A stretch of DNA of 64,000 nucleotides from Lytechinus pictus (lineage: Eukaryota; Echinodermata; Echinoidea; Temnopleuroida; Toxopneustidae), in assembly GCF_037042905.1 (NCBI RefSeq), contig NW_026974140.1:10551001-10615000 (forward strand). Direction: 5' to 3'. The notes beneath the pieces were generated by a model, which did not search any database, had not been told where the DNA came from, and was given only the letters and a program-made list of their open reading frames with translations. Shown here piece after piece: positions 1 to 10,739 of this stretch. Each line of letters opens with the position of its first letter. Within the stretch, counting starts at the first letter, position 1. The position numbers and the translations under genes are program-made.

Positions 1-349
1 TTTCCACCTCAGCTATATGTGTTAATTGCCAGTTATATTTCAAATGTACACATTAGGGCATGGAATTTGAGTAAGATTAGGCCGAACTATATGAAGTTAT
101 CTTTTTTTTTTTATTGATCGTGCAACTTCTGGTCAGGTCGGCTCCGGGCGGGTAAAATCTTTATATCAATTTCTGCCGTCACCTCCATAAAGTCAACTTT
201 TCCCGCTTTTCAGCTCATTACTAAACAACCATAATTTGGGGGCAAACAGGTTCCTAATTTAAAAAGAGGAAGGGATAAAATTTGTGTCGTATTAAACAAA
301 AAAGTAAATTTTTATCAAATTCTATTAAACTTCAGATCATTTCCCTGCA

Positions 350-1200
350 CATTCATCTCCTGTCCTGTTTTGCGCTCTCAGTTTGAAATTTTGAATGACA
401 CTTGAGTTTCTTTATAGTTCAAAATGAAGCGCTTCAGGATAAGTCAAAGAAATTAGGCATCCTTTTTTATATAATTTCAATAAATCACAGAAGTTTCAAC
501 TTTTTGCGCACTATTTTCCTTGTAAGTTCAATAATCTTATAAAATCAATTGAATTAGAGCCGATGGGGTATTAGAGATATCTGCATTTGATGAAACGTCC
601 GCCCTTTGAAATTTCAGAGTTTCATTGCTCTGCGCGGGGAGGAATATCTTCCTCCCGGCATATACACTTCTTCTCCTCTGTTTTGCGAGTTAAAGATATG
701 CACTGTCGCTAAATTGTTTGTAATGAAATCTGATCTTTCCAAGGGAAATATTCAATGTATCTTTGAGAATACCCTTTTCTCGGGACCCTTTTCATGGCAA
801 AAAATTGATAACACACTTTAGCTTCCGCGCTTCGCGCAGGTTTATTATTATTTCAATTTCCTCCATTGTATTCCTTTTTTGTGCGTTCACAATCACTTTT
901 GAAAACAACGTTCATGAAAACAAGGTTAAAAATCACAATATAGTCAACTGAATTGGAGCTGATATAAGTACGAGAGACAAGAGAGACGGCTCCTTTTCAT
1001 TTTAATTTATGAAACACCAAAAGCTTCGCGCTTCGCACAGGAGGGGGAAACTCCCCCTCCCTGCACCCACCCACTAGAGAGCGCGCTCTGTAAGTGTTGG
1101 CACGCTTCGCATGCATTTACCGCCCCCTCCAAAATGAAATCCTGGCTACGCGGTTGTGTTACAGTCATGAGTAAAGCAACTTTATGAACAGCTTTATGAA
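350..1200. repeat. Diverged GC-rich CGCGCTTCGC repeat region
   Basis: No coding exon is visible. The stretch contains scattered copies of a CGCGCTTCGC-type motif (around 812-840 and 1020-1040) and of a phrase like CAATTGAATTAGAGCCGAT (near 545 and 945). This looks like a diverged, reverse-oriented relative of the repeat carried by the element at 7413-8343. No terminal repeats or target duplication could be read. It lies to the left of the last visible rab30 exon, so it is probably intronic. Confidence 0.4.
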
Positions 1201-1925
1201 ACACCCAACTAGAATATCATTTGCTATCACTGTTACATTCACCAAGTACATCCTATGGTGAAAATTTTATTAAACATTATTGTTATAAAATAAGAATAAC
1301 ACATTTGATGATATGAATAATTATATAATCAAAGTGGCCTGTAAAAGATCACCTGGTGACTGGTCTATCTAAACAATTGCTCTGAGAATACCTTGTTTTC
1401 ACCTCCTGAACTGTACATGTACATGTAGCAAGGTATTTCCTTTATTAAAGGTTACCATACATCAGGTCAAATGGAAGGGGGAAAATATCAGTTTATTTTT
1501 AACAATGGGGATAATGTCTGAGTTTTACATTCTCATCTCACTAATTTATAGCAGGTTAAGGCAGGTACTGAAATATAGTCATGCAAAATAACTCCCGCAC
1601 TTGACACTCTTGCTCATCCCACCTATCCCTACATCACACCTTTCCAATATTCTCATAATTCACAATCATGATGATCTCACATTGAGTCACGGTTCCCTGC
1701 CTAAAATCTCATGCAGCACTGGTCTTTGAATTCGGCATCTCTGGAAATTACAGAAGACTCTGCATAAGTTGAATAATCGCCAAACAGAACAGATTAAGCA
1801 GAACTAACATAAGATCTTCTTTTCACATTTCATCCAAGTTAAACAGATTTCCATGGTTCCAAGAGATTTTTGGCAGAGTCACCTGTATAGTGAGGCATAG
1901 ATTTTACAAATAATTTGAAAGGTGG
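1201..1925. other. AT-rich stretch, nothing recognised
   Basis: I see no exon, element end or conserved motif here. The missing 3' exons of rab30 were looked for on the minus strand between 1 and 2143 and were not found, so they probably lie left of the window. Confidence 0.5.
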
Positions 1926-2130
1926 TCTTAAAATCGGAAGAGCATTTTCTTCGGTTGCTCCACGTCATTGGAATTCTCTACCAATCCAATCTACTCATCT
2001 ATTTGAACCGAAGACCCATCTTTTCACCCAACTGAGTGAATGTGAGACATCTTGTTGGAGCCAGCGCCTTCGAATGTTTCTCACCAACAAATAGTGCTAT
2101 ACAAATGCTGTTCATCATCATCATCATCAT
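1926..2130 (+). mobile_element. 3' end of a CR1/L2-like LINE (fragment)
   Basis: The plus strand encodes KIGRAFSSVAPRHWNSLP followed by a KTHLF motif. This resembles the extreme C-terminus of reverse transcriptases of CR1/L2/jockey-like LINEs, whose usual form is RAFSVAAPRLWNSLP with a downstream KTHLF. It is followed by a stop, then AGTGCTATACAAATGCTG and a (CAT)n run, as expected for a LINE 3' UTR and microsatellite tail. It is strongly 5'-truncated and ends 14 bp from a rab30 splice donor. The family name is an inference; the motif and tail are seen directly. Confidence 0.7.
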
Positions 2131-2143
2131 TGAAGTGACTTAC

Positions 2144-2327
2144 CTACTAAAACTGATATGACCTTAGGACTTGCATACTGCTCTACCTCTCTCAACCAGC
2201 TTGGTAGGGCATTGAAACTTTCTTTTGACGTCACATCAAAGACTAGTACCAGTGCATCTGCACTGTGATAATAGCTCTGAGTGATCGAACGAAACCTCTC
2301 CTGACCTGCAGTATCCCATATTTGTAA
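2144..2327 (-). CDS. rab30: rab30 exon 3 (switch II, G3 motif)
   Basis: 184 nt. The exon starts after a TAG acceptor and reads [20 protein letters not shown], then [15 protein letters not shown] and [19 protein letters not shown], ending in phase 1 at a GTAAGT donor. The DTAGQ catalytic glutamine is present. Next in Rab30 proteins comes NKIDL, which is not in this window. Confidence 0.95.
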
Positions 2328-5300
2328 CTAACAGGGAAGAGAAGGAAAAAAGTTTATAAACCACTATCACTGATAGACAACAAATAAAACACCCAAGTGA
2401 TCAGCCACTTCTAAACCAACAATCAGTCACTCAAAATGAATTTTTAGATTACAAAATCACATTCTCAGCTTTCCACTGATACACAGTGCGTATCAAAAAA
2501 AAGTTTACACTTTGAAAAGGCCCTGGGAATTAAAAAATATACAACATATGGGTATTTTTTTTCACATATAATCTTGGGTTTGGGTCTCATCTATCCAATG
2601 GAAGTAAAAGTTTTGATAGAATGTTACACTTGAGTGAGCACTGTCCATTTTTGTAAAGCTCGCAGAAATGCTTGTTTTCACGCTGTGTCAAGGGGGAAGG
2701 GCGAAATCAAACTTACCCTGCGAAATATTTCTCATACATTTCCTTTGCACTTTTAGTCAATTGAAATAAAACGGATACATTCAAGCATTTTGTAACAATT
2801 TTGCCACCCAAATTGAAATTTCAACACTTAGTACATGTAAGCACAACCTTTACCCTTTTTGTGCCAGCTGGATCTGAGGACATAACTGAATCTGAACAAA
2901 AGTTTATATCAGACTTCTCCAGCATTTTTTCACTAAGTTTTTATCATTTAAAGTGGGTTTACATTTCATTTTTCATTTAATACTTGTTTCTCCACACTTT
3001 TCCCAAGCTTGACAATGATTAACAAAATAAAATCAAGCCTAAGCCATTTCATGTAAATCACAGCTCAGTGTAAAGCAAATATCGTCACGATGGCCTCGGT
3101 GTGTGAGGGAGTGGGGTGGGGCGCAATGCACTCTTTGAAGTGTTTTGGGCAAGGAAACAAGTTAAAAAGGTAAGAGATATCTTCAAATCAATTTTACTAG
3201 CTAAATTCCACGTGTTCTTCATGATTAAGGTCTACTTTTATTCGCATAACTATTTCAAAGTTCTGCGCAAATCATTTTTCACTCACTTTTCATAAGTAAG
3301 TGGTGCTCACTCAAGCGGAAATATTTTTCGACAGATTTATCATCATTTGCTTAAATGGATCTGTACCAATATTAAAATGTGGAAAAATCTTCAGAATATT
3401 ACAAATGTATAATTTCACAGGATTTTTTCTAAGTGTAAACTTTTTTTGATACGCACTGTATAACATGTCAAAATAAATCAATAATAACCTGCACAAATAC
3501 TTCATCAAATGCAGAACAAATTCAGTGAGAGCTTCAAAGAATAAGGAGAAAATAATGTTTGTACACAGTGCAATCTCAGTGAAAATTCCAAGCAGTCCAC
3601 AAAACCACGAGTCAAAAAAACTCTTGTATCTTGTTTTCTATTCAACTTCACAACGTGAAATTAGAACAGTATGAAGGAGAAGGATTACTCTTTCAGATAA
3701 TTTTTTTACTTTTTGAAGACCAAATTACTGTTTGGCTATTTACAGAGAACCTTCCTGGGCGACTTATTGTTGGTTTTGAGGTGACCGATCACATGAATGC
3801 CTAGAACTGCAATTATTATGGTATATTAACAAGTTCAACGAAATACTGTTAGGGTTAAAAACAATGCATCGTGTGAACATTTTAGTTTTTTTCTTTGAGA
3901 ATATTGATTACTTACTACTAATCATCAATGTGCAGATTCATTGGATGTCTATATACGTTTCTTTTTTGCTGAATAGTGAACCCAGAGGGCCCGTATACTA
4001 ATTGCCAAACATAAGCCAGGTGTAATACATTCACACTGAATCAATGAGTAACATATTGTCAAACAAATGTTTCATCTCTGATATGGTAGGGGAATAAAAT
4101 GTTTTTGTTCAGAATATTAGTTGTACTAGGACTATTAACACATGTTTGTCTCATGTTTCAACTTGGTCTCAGCCAATTCTGGGATACAAATGTCTGTCTC
4201 CGAAATCATTGTCTTGGTCTTTTCAGAGACTTTCTCGAACATAACAGTCTCAGTGATATATTTCATGTGAAATATCTCTGCTCTTAATTATACATCAATT
4301 ATACTCTGGCTGTTCACATATATATAAATCTTTTTTCAACAAAATGTCACTATTCACAGAGGGGGAAATAATGGAACAATTGAAAAAAGATATGTTTCCG
4401 ATTGTGGGAGCTTTCCTGAGTAATGATTCACAGGCATAATCACCCAGCTTACCTTGACCTTTTCCCCACCGATCTCTATCGTCTTTATCATGAAATCAAC
4501 ACCTATAGTAGCACCCTGTCCAGGTGGAAATAAGCCCTGAAATAACAAAAAGCAACAAAATCTCAAAATAAATTGTTTTCAAGAACCATCCATCTTGCAA
4601 TATCCAATTTAAGAAATACTCACTTTACTCCACCACAATGATTGTTCATCTAAAGTGAAACAATACCAGGGTAGTATTTCATGAAGTATCTTGTGAGTAA
4701 TTTTCACTTGTAAATCTGTTCTGCACCGATCAGATGCAAGAGTTCACTAGCTCATAACAAATAGTCATTGAAATCACTGACTACAATATTTACTTCATGG
4801 AATGCTCCCCTGTAAAGACAAAGACAAGTGTCTTTGTCTTTACAGGGGTTTAGTGTTAAAAAAAGGAAAAAATAAAAGTAAAAATATGTTGCAACATAGG
4901 GATTTTTTTTATTAGAAAAGAAAGCAGGTAGCGACACATAGGATAGAGAATGAAAATGTTATATGAGGGTGGACTCAATATACTTAGAGCACTGCCAGAA
5001 TCTTAGAAGCAAAACGGCTTACCAAAATAAAGTGATCTCTACTTGTTTTGCATGATCTATAAGGATTTGAGGAAAACCTATATCCATTTCTTTGTTGGGG
5101 GAAAAATATGAGGTAAATGTCTAAAACTTTTGGGACTGCAGAAATTTGCTGAACCTCAGAAAGAAAAATACTTCCTTCATTTTCTGGTATGAATAATTGC
5201 ACTGACTTTAAAATGGTACCTTAACCAATTATGGAAGTTAAACTAATTTAATAATGCAGATCCCTTTAAAACTACACTCAATCAATCAATCAATGCTCAC

Positions 5301-5443
5301 CTGTGTGAAACGCCTAACAAGACATGTTTTGCCGACCCCAGCATTGCCAATCAGAACAACTTTAAATAGATACTTGTAATCCTCCATGACCAAAGATGAT
5401 CTTCATCAAAAGCAGGAAAGGAATATGCTTCAAGACTGATGAT
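2144..5443 (-). CDS. rab30: Rab30-like small GTPase (5' part of gene; 3' exons outside window)
   Basis: Minus-strand gene with coding exons 5301-5387, 4453-4536 and 2144-2327, all with GT-AG junctions and compatible phases. The first exon encodes [20 protein letters not shown], containing the P-loop GNAGVGKT; the second gives the switch-I region [12 protein letters not shown]; the third gives [17 protein letters not shown] and [13 protein letters not shown]. These match the Rab30 family, a Golgi-associated Rab that cycles between GTP and GDP forms. The reading stops after VLVG in phase 1, so NKxD, SAK and the prenylated C-terminus must lie left of position 1. A 3' splice site at 5443 precedes the ATG by 56 bases, implying at least one more upstream 5' UTR exon. 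Introns hold a LINE fragment, a TA-flanked element and a perfect hairpin. Assignment to Rab30 rather than another Rab rests on the EYASPKV and [10 protein letters not shown] stretches. Confidence 0.93.
2484..3458. mobile_element. TA-flanked Tc1/mariner-like nonautonomous element, copy 1
   Basis: The ends are inverted: CAGTGCGTATCAAAAAAAAG at the left and its complement at the right, followed by TA (the left flank reads CA, so one target copy has mutated). It is 975 bp with no transposase ORF. A second copy at 59948-60880 is closely similar throughout. A motif CTTGAGTGAGCAC lies about 140 bp in from the left end, with an inverted counterpart near 3306. It sits in the rab30 intron between exons 2 and 3. 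Confidence 0.85.
3459..4452. other. rab30 intron, nothing further recognised
   Basis: AT-rich intronic sequence between the TA-flanked element and exon 2. No element ends, exon-like ORFs or strong hairpins were noticed. Confidence 0.5.
4453..4536 (-). CDS. rab30: rab30 exon 2 (switch I)
   Basis: 84 nt, 28 codons, phase 0 on both sides, bounded by TTCAG and GTAAGC. It encodes [19 protein letters not shown] and then IEIGGEKVK, the effector loop of a Rab30-type GTPase, with the invariant switch-I threonine in GATIG. Confidence 0.95.
4807..4848. repeat. Perfect 20-bp-arm hairpin in a rab30 intron
   Basis: The arm CCCCTGTAAAGACAAAGACA is followed by a 2-base loop and its exact complement. A perfect 42-bp palindrome with almost no loop is more like a solo foldback remnant than a microRNA precursor, which would be longer with a larger loop. 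Confidence 0.8.
5301..5387 (-). CDS. rab30: rab30 exon 1, coding part (P-loop)
   Basis: The start codon is at 5385-5387. The 29 codons cover [15 protein letters not shown] and [14 protein letters not shown], ending at a GTGAGC donor. The exon continues upstream as 5' UTR to an acceptor at 5443 (TTGTCTACAG), so transcription begins further right. Vertebrate Rab30 begins with a similar MEDYDFLFKIVLIGN. Confidence 0.94.
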
Positions 5444-5599
5444 CTGTAGACAAGAACAAAAAACAAATTAGGTTCTTTTCAGGTAAAATCACATGGGAAA
5501 GGTGGAAACGTATAAGGGGGTGAAAAGTGTCATGCCACTGTGAGTTAATCATGGTTAGTTGTGCTGATTATGGAATTCCATAGGAATTGTGTATCATGC

Positions 5600-6190
5600 A
5601 CTGCTGTCTCAGTCAATCCAACGCAAATAAAAACTTGTTTCTTGAGAACTAGAAAAATCAGACAAGTTGATACATGTAGATGACAGTTTTAACAATATCA
5701 GACAAACAATAAGAAAGTTATGAATTTTTAAAAGTTGTAAGTATTAGTAATCACTATACACATGAAGACTCATATTGGCTGCATATGTGATGTACATGTA
5801 AGGCAAGGACTACTCTTACATGTACTCCAATACATAAAATGGCTAAAATGTCATTCTATTCAAAAGTTGTACTTCAAATTATATTTTTCTTTCATGAGGA
5901 CATAAAACAATTACTACCTGGGCTATATTTAGATTACTGCCCCAGGGGAATAGGTACTTAATTACAAAACCACAAATCCCTGATGCATGGCTTATGGGAA
6001 AGTTGTCCTTGCCCCTTGCCCAGTTGCCAATTTGAAATCTACAGTCTTAGGGATCTCAATTTTAAAACAGCCATTACTTTCTTATTGCTTGTCTGATTTC
6101 TTTCAAACTGTCACCACTCTGTCTTATTTATTTTTCTCCATTCCAACACATATTATGACCAAGGCTGGATTCCCCTTTCACAAATTAATC
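5600..6190 (-). mobile_element. MITE-like repeat, copy in reverse orientation of 30616-31160
   Basis: The block around 5980-6185 (GGGAAAGTTGTCCTTGCCCC, the TTGCCAATTTGAAATC phrase, GACCAAGGCTGGATTCCCC) is the reverse complement of 30616-30820. The match continues diverged to about 5640. The right end near 6180 corresponds to the TTAA-flanked left end of the other copy. The exact left boundary is uncertain. It lies upstream of rab30. Confidence 0.65.
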
Positions 6191-6481
6191 ACAACGCTAT
6201 TATGGATGTATCTGACCTTTATCTTTAGGTCCATTTCAATTGGCGCTGCAGTTACATGGTAAATAACCTCTTACTTTGCTCAGAAATATCACTCAAAAGT
6301 AATTATTAGTACAGAAATCAGAAATAAATATATATCATTACCAACAAGGATATTGTATTATAATAACATCTTGCCCCCCCCCCAAAAAAAAAAAACATGC
6401 AAATATTTATGCATCAATCACAAACTTTACACATGTAATACACGTACACAGATATTCAATAAAGAGCTATGAAAATGTTAA

Positions 6482-6876
6482 AGCTAAATTACAGTAGTTG
6501 CAGTAAAACACTGATTTCGTGAGAAAGTCTGTAAAACCAAGGTTAAGTATGACTATATCATCGTGGATCTAGATCTGGTACAGTTACATAAACTGAACTT
6601 TGTGAAATCATAAAATCTAAGCTGAAATACGATCACACTGAAGATCGCCAACACAGATAGGCACACGTAGGACAGTGTATTATTATTGCTGGAATAAAGA
6701 CCCGAAGGAAGTGACCGAATCCGCGCTTATTTTGCTTATTTCTCAGCAATTACACAATTTCTTCCAGAATCCTTTGGCACATATTTTTTATTCATACAAA
6801 CAGACACTTGGGTGGTCATTATATTAGATTCTGTAAAAAGTCATTTTGAGATCGTTACCAAAACTGGAATTTACCT
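6482..6876. mobile_element. TTAA-flanked MITE, first of a pair
   Basis: TTAA at 6478-6481 and 6877-6880 flank a 395-bp element whose ends (AGCTAAATT and AATTTACCT) are imperfectly inverted. The duplication of TTAA is the target preference of piggyBac-like transposases; no transposase is encoded. The body is about 80 percent identical by eye to 6948-7336. Confidence 0.75.
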
Positions 6877-6947
6877 TTAACTTTCAGACATTTCTCGCAA
6901 GGGTGCCAAAATACTGTCTCAAATCCACGATAATGCCAAATGTTTAA

Positions 6948-7336
6948 AGGTAAAAGACAGTAGTTGCAGCAAACAATTATTTCATGAGAAAGTCTTTAAA
7001 ATCAAGGCTAATTGCCACAATATTATCATAGATCTAAATCTGGTACATTGAAATAAACTTATCTTTGTGAATTCTTGATATTTTAGCTGAAAACCGATAA
7101 TTCTGATGATCACCAACACAGGAAAGCATATGTGGGACAGTGTATCATTGCTCGGAAAAATACCTGAAATTTGATGGAATTCCGTGCTTATTTTGCTCAT
7201 TTCTCAGCGATTATGCATTTTCTTTTCACTTGGCACATATTTTTCATTCATACAAGTATACAAACACTTTAGTGGTAATTTCATTGGATTCTGTTCGAAC
7301 TCATTTTGCGCTCGTAACCAAAACTGGTATTTATCT
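6948..7336. mobile_element. TTAA-flanked MITE, second of a pair
   Basis: TTAA at 6944-6947 precedes AGGTAAAAGACAGTAGTTGC; the right target copy has decayed to TTGA at 7337-7340. It has the same orientation and family as the element 66 bp to its left. Matching blocks include CAGTAGTTGCAG, GTGGGACAGTGTATCATTGC-like sequence and CGTTACCAAAACTGG-like sequence. Confidence 0.75.
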
Positions 7337-7412
7337 TTGATATTCAGTCCAACTTCAGCTTATGCCCCCGCCACCCTTCCATTGGATTCTGGATTATTCT
7401 CACATTCGCATG

Positions 7413-8343
7413 CAGGGGCATCGATCCAATTTTCAGATTGGAGGGGCAAAATCATGAATCAACGTTCCAAAGGCGCTCGATCACACAAAACGAACAAACT
7501 CACCCACACACACCCTATACACCCCCACAAACATAGGCCTATATTATATATGCATATATATACATATATATATATATTTATTTATATATATATATATATA
7601 TGACTCATGAGAAAGGGACATAAATCTCATCCTCACCAACAAATTAATGTGAGCGCGAAGCGCGAGCTGAAATTTTTTAGTACACTGACATGAAAACAGG
7701 AAAAAGGTTCCTGTTTAGGACTGTTTGTAGTAACTCATGAGGGGGATAGATACATGTATCTCACTGCACAGATGTGAGTGCCGATAGCGAGCTGAAATTT
7801 CTTTATATTCTGACCTGAAAGCTTGTTATTCTAAGTATTTTGGGTACCATGATTAAGATGGGTATCTAGAAGAACAATAGATGCGAGCGCGAAGCGCGAA
7901 CTGAAAATTTTGATATTTCGATCTGAAAAAATGACAGTTTAATGGACGATTTTTAATAAAGAACAAGATATATATCCAACAAAAGATTATTGCAAATCGA
8001 AGCGGGAGTTCTTTTGAGGTTTAGAACTAAAAACGGGACATTCTATTCACCTATTTAATCATTAAAGTATGGGTTTTTGCTTCAGAAATGATGCGAGCGC
8101 GAAGTGCGAGCTGAAATTTTTTATATTCCAATCTGAAAAGCGGACATTTTGAGCACGATTTAAAATAAAGAACTAGTTGGTATCTCGATCTCGCTTGCTG
8201 ATTTCCGTGTAACATTACAATCTCATTTTATTTTTAGTTGCACATGCGGAATTATTGGGGGGGCAAAATGATATGTTTGCCCCCCAATATTTTCATTGGT
8301 GGGGCAATCACCCCCCCCTGCCCCCCCAGGATCGACGCCTCTG
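7413..8343. mobile_element. hAT-like nonautonomous element with internal GCGAAGCGCGAGC repeats
   Basis: Terminal inverted repeats CAGGGGCATCGATCC (left) and GGATCGACGCCTCTG (right) are flanked by an 8-bp direct repeat, TTCGCATG versus CTCGCATG (7 of 8). That duplication length fits hAT elements. It is 931 bp with no transposase. The interior has a (TA)n tract and about four diverged tandem modules, each starting GCGAGCGCGAAGCGCGAGC and continuing CTGAAATTTTTTATATTC-like (near 7650, 7770, 7884, 8092). Near the right end the GGGGGGGCAAAATGATA phrase and C runs form a secondary inverted pair. Confidence 0.8.
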
Positions 8344-8351
8344 CTCGCATG

Positions 8352-9321
8352 TCAGCCACACAAACAGCTGATTTGCTCAGACATATCCCAGGAGGCTCCT
8401 GGAGATTAAAGTCATACCACTGACGTGCTTAATCTCCATGGAGCCAGGGACAAGATGCCATTGCACGACACGCACCGTCTATTTTCCCAAAATTAACCTT
8501 AGCCAAAATTATAACTTATAAATATAACTTTTCTTTACAATTACGGTTTTGAGCCCAAACTTATTATGTAAATGGGCTACAAATACAAGTATATTTACCC
8601 CCACAAGCACTAATGGTGCGTGATTCAAATAAAGTTAGAAATGACACATGATTTTTAGTCCTACCCAACAACATACGTCAAGATCAAGGGCACTAGCATT
8701 GATTTACCTGCTAGTAGCAGGTCAATCAATCAAGGTCGGAGTGAAGTCAGTGAACCACTCATCATGCTCATCCAAATCTAAAGTAAAACTACAGGTAAGT
8801 ACATCTAAAACATTATAGAAAGTGTTCTATCAAATATGTATTAGTGTTAAAGCAAATATTGTACCATAGAGTGTAGACCAAAAGCTTCAGTCTCTGTATT
8901 TTGGTTGTTCCGCTGAACTACGTTGGCTCCACTCACCAATACATAGACTGAAGAGTTGTTGGCCCGTGGCTATAGACAACGTATAAGTGAACTAACGTTT
9001 TACAGGTCGAGATTTAAAACTGTTTTTAAGCAAAATTTACAGTTTCATGGTTTCCATTATCAGGGAAATATAAATAACTTAACTAATTGCGTATCTTGGA
9101 CCGGAGTTATTGAAAAATTTCTCTGGATGATTGAGAAATCTTTCATCTAAGACATTTTCACCTATTTTTTTATATATTCAAGACAGTAGTTAGGTAGTTT
9201 CTAAATCCTTAGACTGTAAATTCGATTAAAAAAAAAAAATTAAAATCTGGATAGTTAGTCGGCGAATTGGTGGAAGTGATACTGATAACACTAACAGTAA
9301 CACATCACTCAGTCATCATGC
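8352..9321. other. Intergenic, nothing recognised
   Basis: Sequence between the hAT-like element and the inverted-duplication arm. A short imperfect inverted pair (CTCCTGGAGATTAAAG and CTTAATCTCCATGGAG near 8396-8440) is visible. No exon or element end could be assigned. Confidence 0.45.
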
Positions 9322-9512
9322 TAACCCAGGGAGCTCCCGCCCGCTGTGCGGGCGGGAGCCCAGGGGCTTACCGTGTATTTGACCATACTCACGGGACTAG
9401 GGTGATTTATGGTCTAAATATTTCTCCAAATGAATTGTGAAAACAGAAATTATGCACTTACCACGATTATATGGATGAAGGTCTAAGGAGTGGCAGTTTC
9501 CTGACATCTGGG
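9322..9512 (+). repeat. Left arm of a long inverted duplication
   Basis: This arm matches the reverse complement of 17345-17537 over about 190 bp, with only scattered differences. It starts with a GC-rich hairpin (GGGAGCTCCCGCCCGC against GCGGGCGGGAGC) and runs through a GTGTATTTGACC and CACTTACCACGATTATATGG region to GACATCTGGG. A related hairpin head, CTAACCCAGGGAGCTCCCGC, recurs at 34525 inside a hAT-like element, so the head is a dispersed repeat. Confidence 0.85.
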
Positions 9513-9725
9513 CCCTGTTGCAAAAAAGTTTATGTATTGATTTATGTCATGATTTATGTTACGATTCATGTCATACAGCATAAATCATGACATAAACACA
9601 ACTCTTGACATAAATCCGTTGCATAAAGCTTTATGTCATAAATCACGACATAAAATCATGACATAAATCCCTTTGAATGACATAAATTTATGTCGTGATT
9701 AAAATCAAGACATAAACGGCGGCTT
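9513..9725. repeat. ATGTCATGACATAAA-rich repeat block, left
   Basis: After CCCTGTTGCA the sequence is built from many overlapping forward and reversed copies of TTATGTCATGACATAAA-like words. A similar block occupies 16980-17182 in inverted orientation, continuing the inverted duplication in a more diverged form. The many self-complementary words make this AT-rich hairpin-prone DNA. Confidence 0.7.
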
Positions 9726-10089
9726 TCCACAAGAAGTGACTTAAGGGTAATTTTACGATTATTTTTTATAATTATGCCCTCTGTAATTTGAAGATATTTT
9801 GAGTTTTACTTGGAGTTTTGAAATAATTTTTTTGTCATTGGATAGCGTATGATGTATTCTTTCAATATTTGAAAAACTAACAATCATAAATCTTTCCCTT
9901 ATTTTTATAAGCAAAACTAGGCCTAAGCATAATAGTTAATTTGTTTACTTCGTTATGGATAGGACATTTTCCTTAGAATAATATCATAATTTATATCAAC
10001 GTCACATATTTTTCAAGCACCACCCCTCCCTCCCGAAATAATGATGATAAATTTGACTTTCAGTCTAGAATCGCCCCTTTTGTGCTTAA

Positions 10090-10730
10090 TTCAGATGTGA
10101 TTAAACAAGAAATATGGTACACACATCAATTGGATGACTTCAAGTCCGGTGTTGGCGTTGGTTGGAATGGCGATTGCTTCCCCTAGCTCCAAAACCTATT
10201 TTGTGTGTTAGAAATCATGTTGCCATGGTAACGGCATATTATATGACAACAAAATTGTAAAATACTTTCAGTTTTAATTTCTTCATCAATTTTCAACCAA
10301 TTCTCTTGAAATTTGGTTCACACATTAAGAGGTAAAGGTGTGAGAGACACATATTTTGTGTGTGTCGGAAGTTGTGTTGCCATGGTTACAACATATTATA
10401 AGCCCCAAATTGGGTAAAAATCTATTGGTTCCAACTACTTGATTAGTTTTCAACCAATTCTCATGAAATTTGGCTCACGCATTGGTCTCGAGGTAAAGAT
10501 ATATACAGGACATTTTTTTGCATGTGTCGGAAATCGTGTTGCCTTGGTAACATTATATAATATGTCAAAAATTAGGCAAAAATTTTGTGGTTCAAACTAC
10601 TTCATCAGTAATTCTCATGATTTGCTCACACATACATGTAGGTCTTGGGTAAAGATGGACAAGACATATTTTTCCCCATGTGTTGGAAACTTTTGCCATG
10701 GTAACGGCGTAGGGCAGGGGTATTAATCAC
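10090..10730 (+). repeat. Four tandem units of about 158 bp, each with an X-box-like palindrome
   Basis: The motif TTGCCATGGTAAC (variants GTTGCCATGGTTAC, GTTGCCTTGGTAAC) recurs at about 10219, 10376, 10538 and 10692, a spacing of 157, 162 and 154 bp. Shared flanks include CAACCAATTCTCATGAAATT and a TATTTTGTGTGTGTCGGAA-like stretch. The 14-bp word GTTGCCATGGTAAC closely resembles the RFX-factor X-box GTTGCCATGGCAAC. Any regulatory role is speculative. Confidence 0.75.
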
Positions 10731-10739
10731 CTTCATTGA

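Noticed and set aside
4807-4848. Pre-microRNA hairpin
   Set aside because: The 20-bp perfect arms with a 2-base loop are too short and lack a suitable terminal loop.
7184-7603. 139-residue plus-strand open frame
   Set aside because: Spans a TTAA MITE, the end of a hAT-like element and a TA repeat; no motif, so chance.
10439-10726. 95-residue open frame
   Set aside because: It lies in the 158-bp tandem repeat and changes with unit boundaries; no conserved protein motif.
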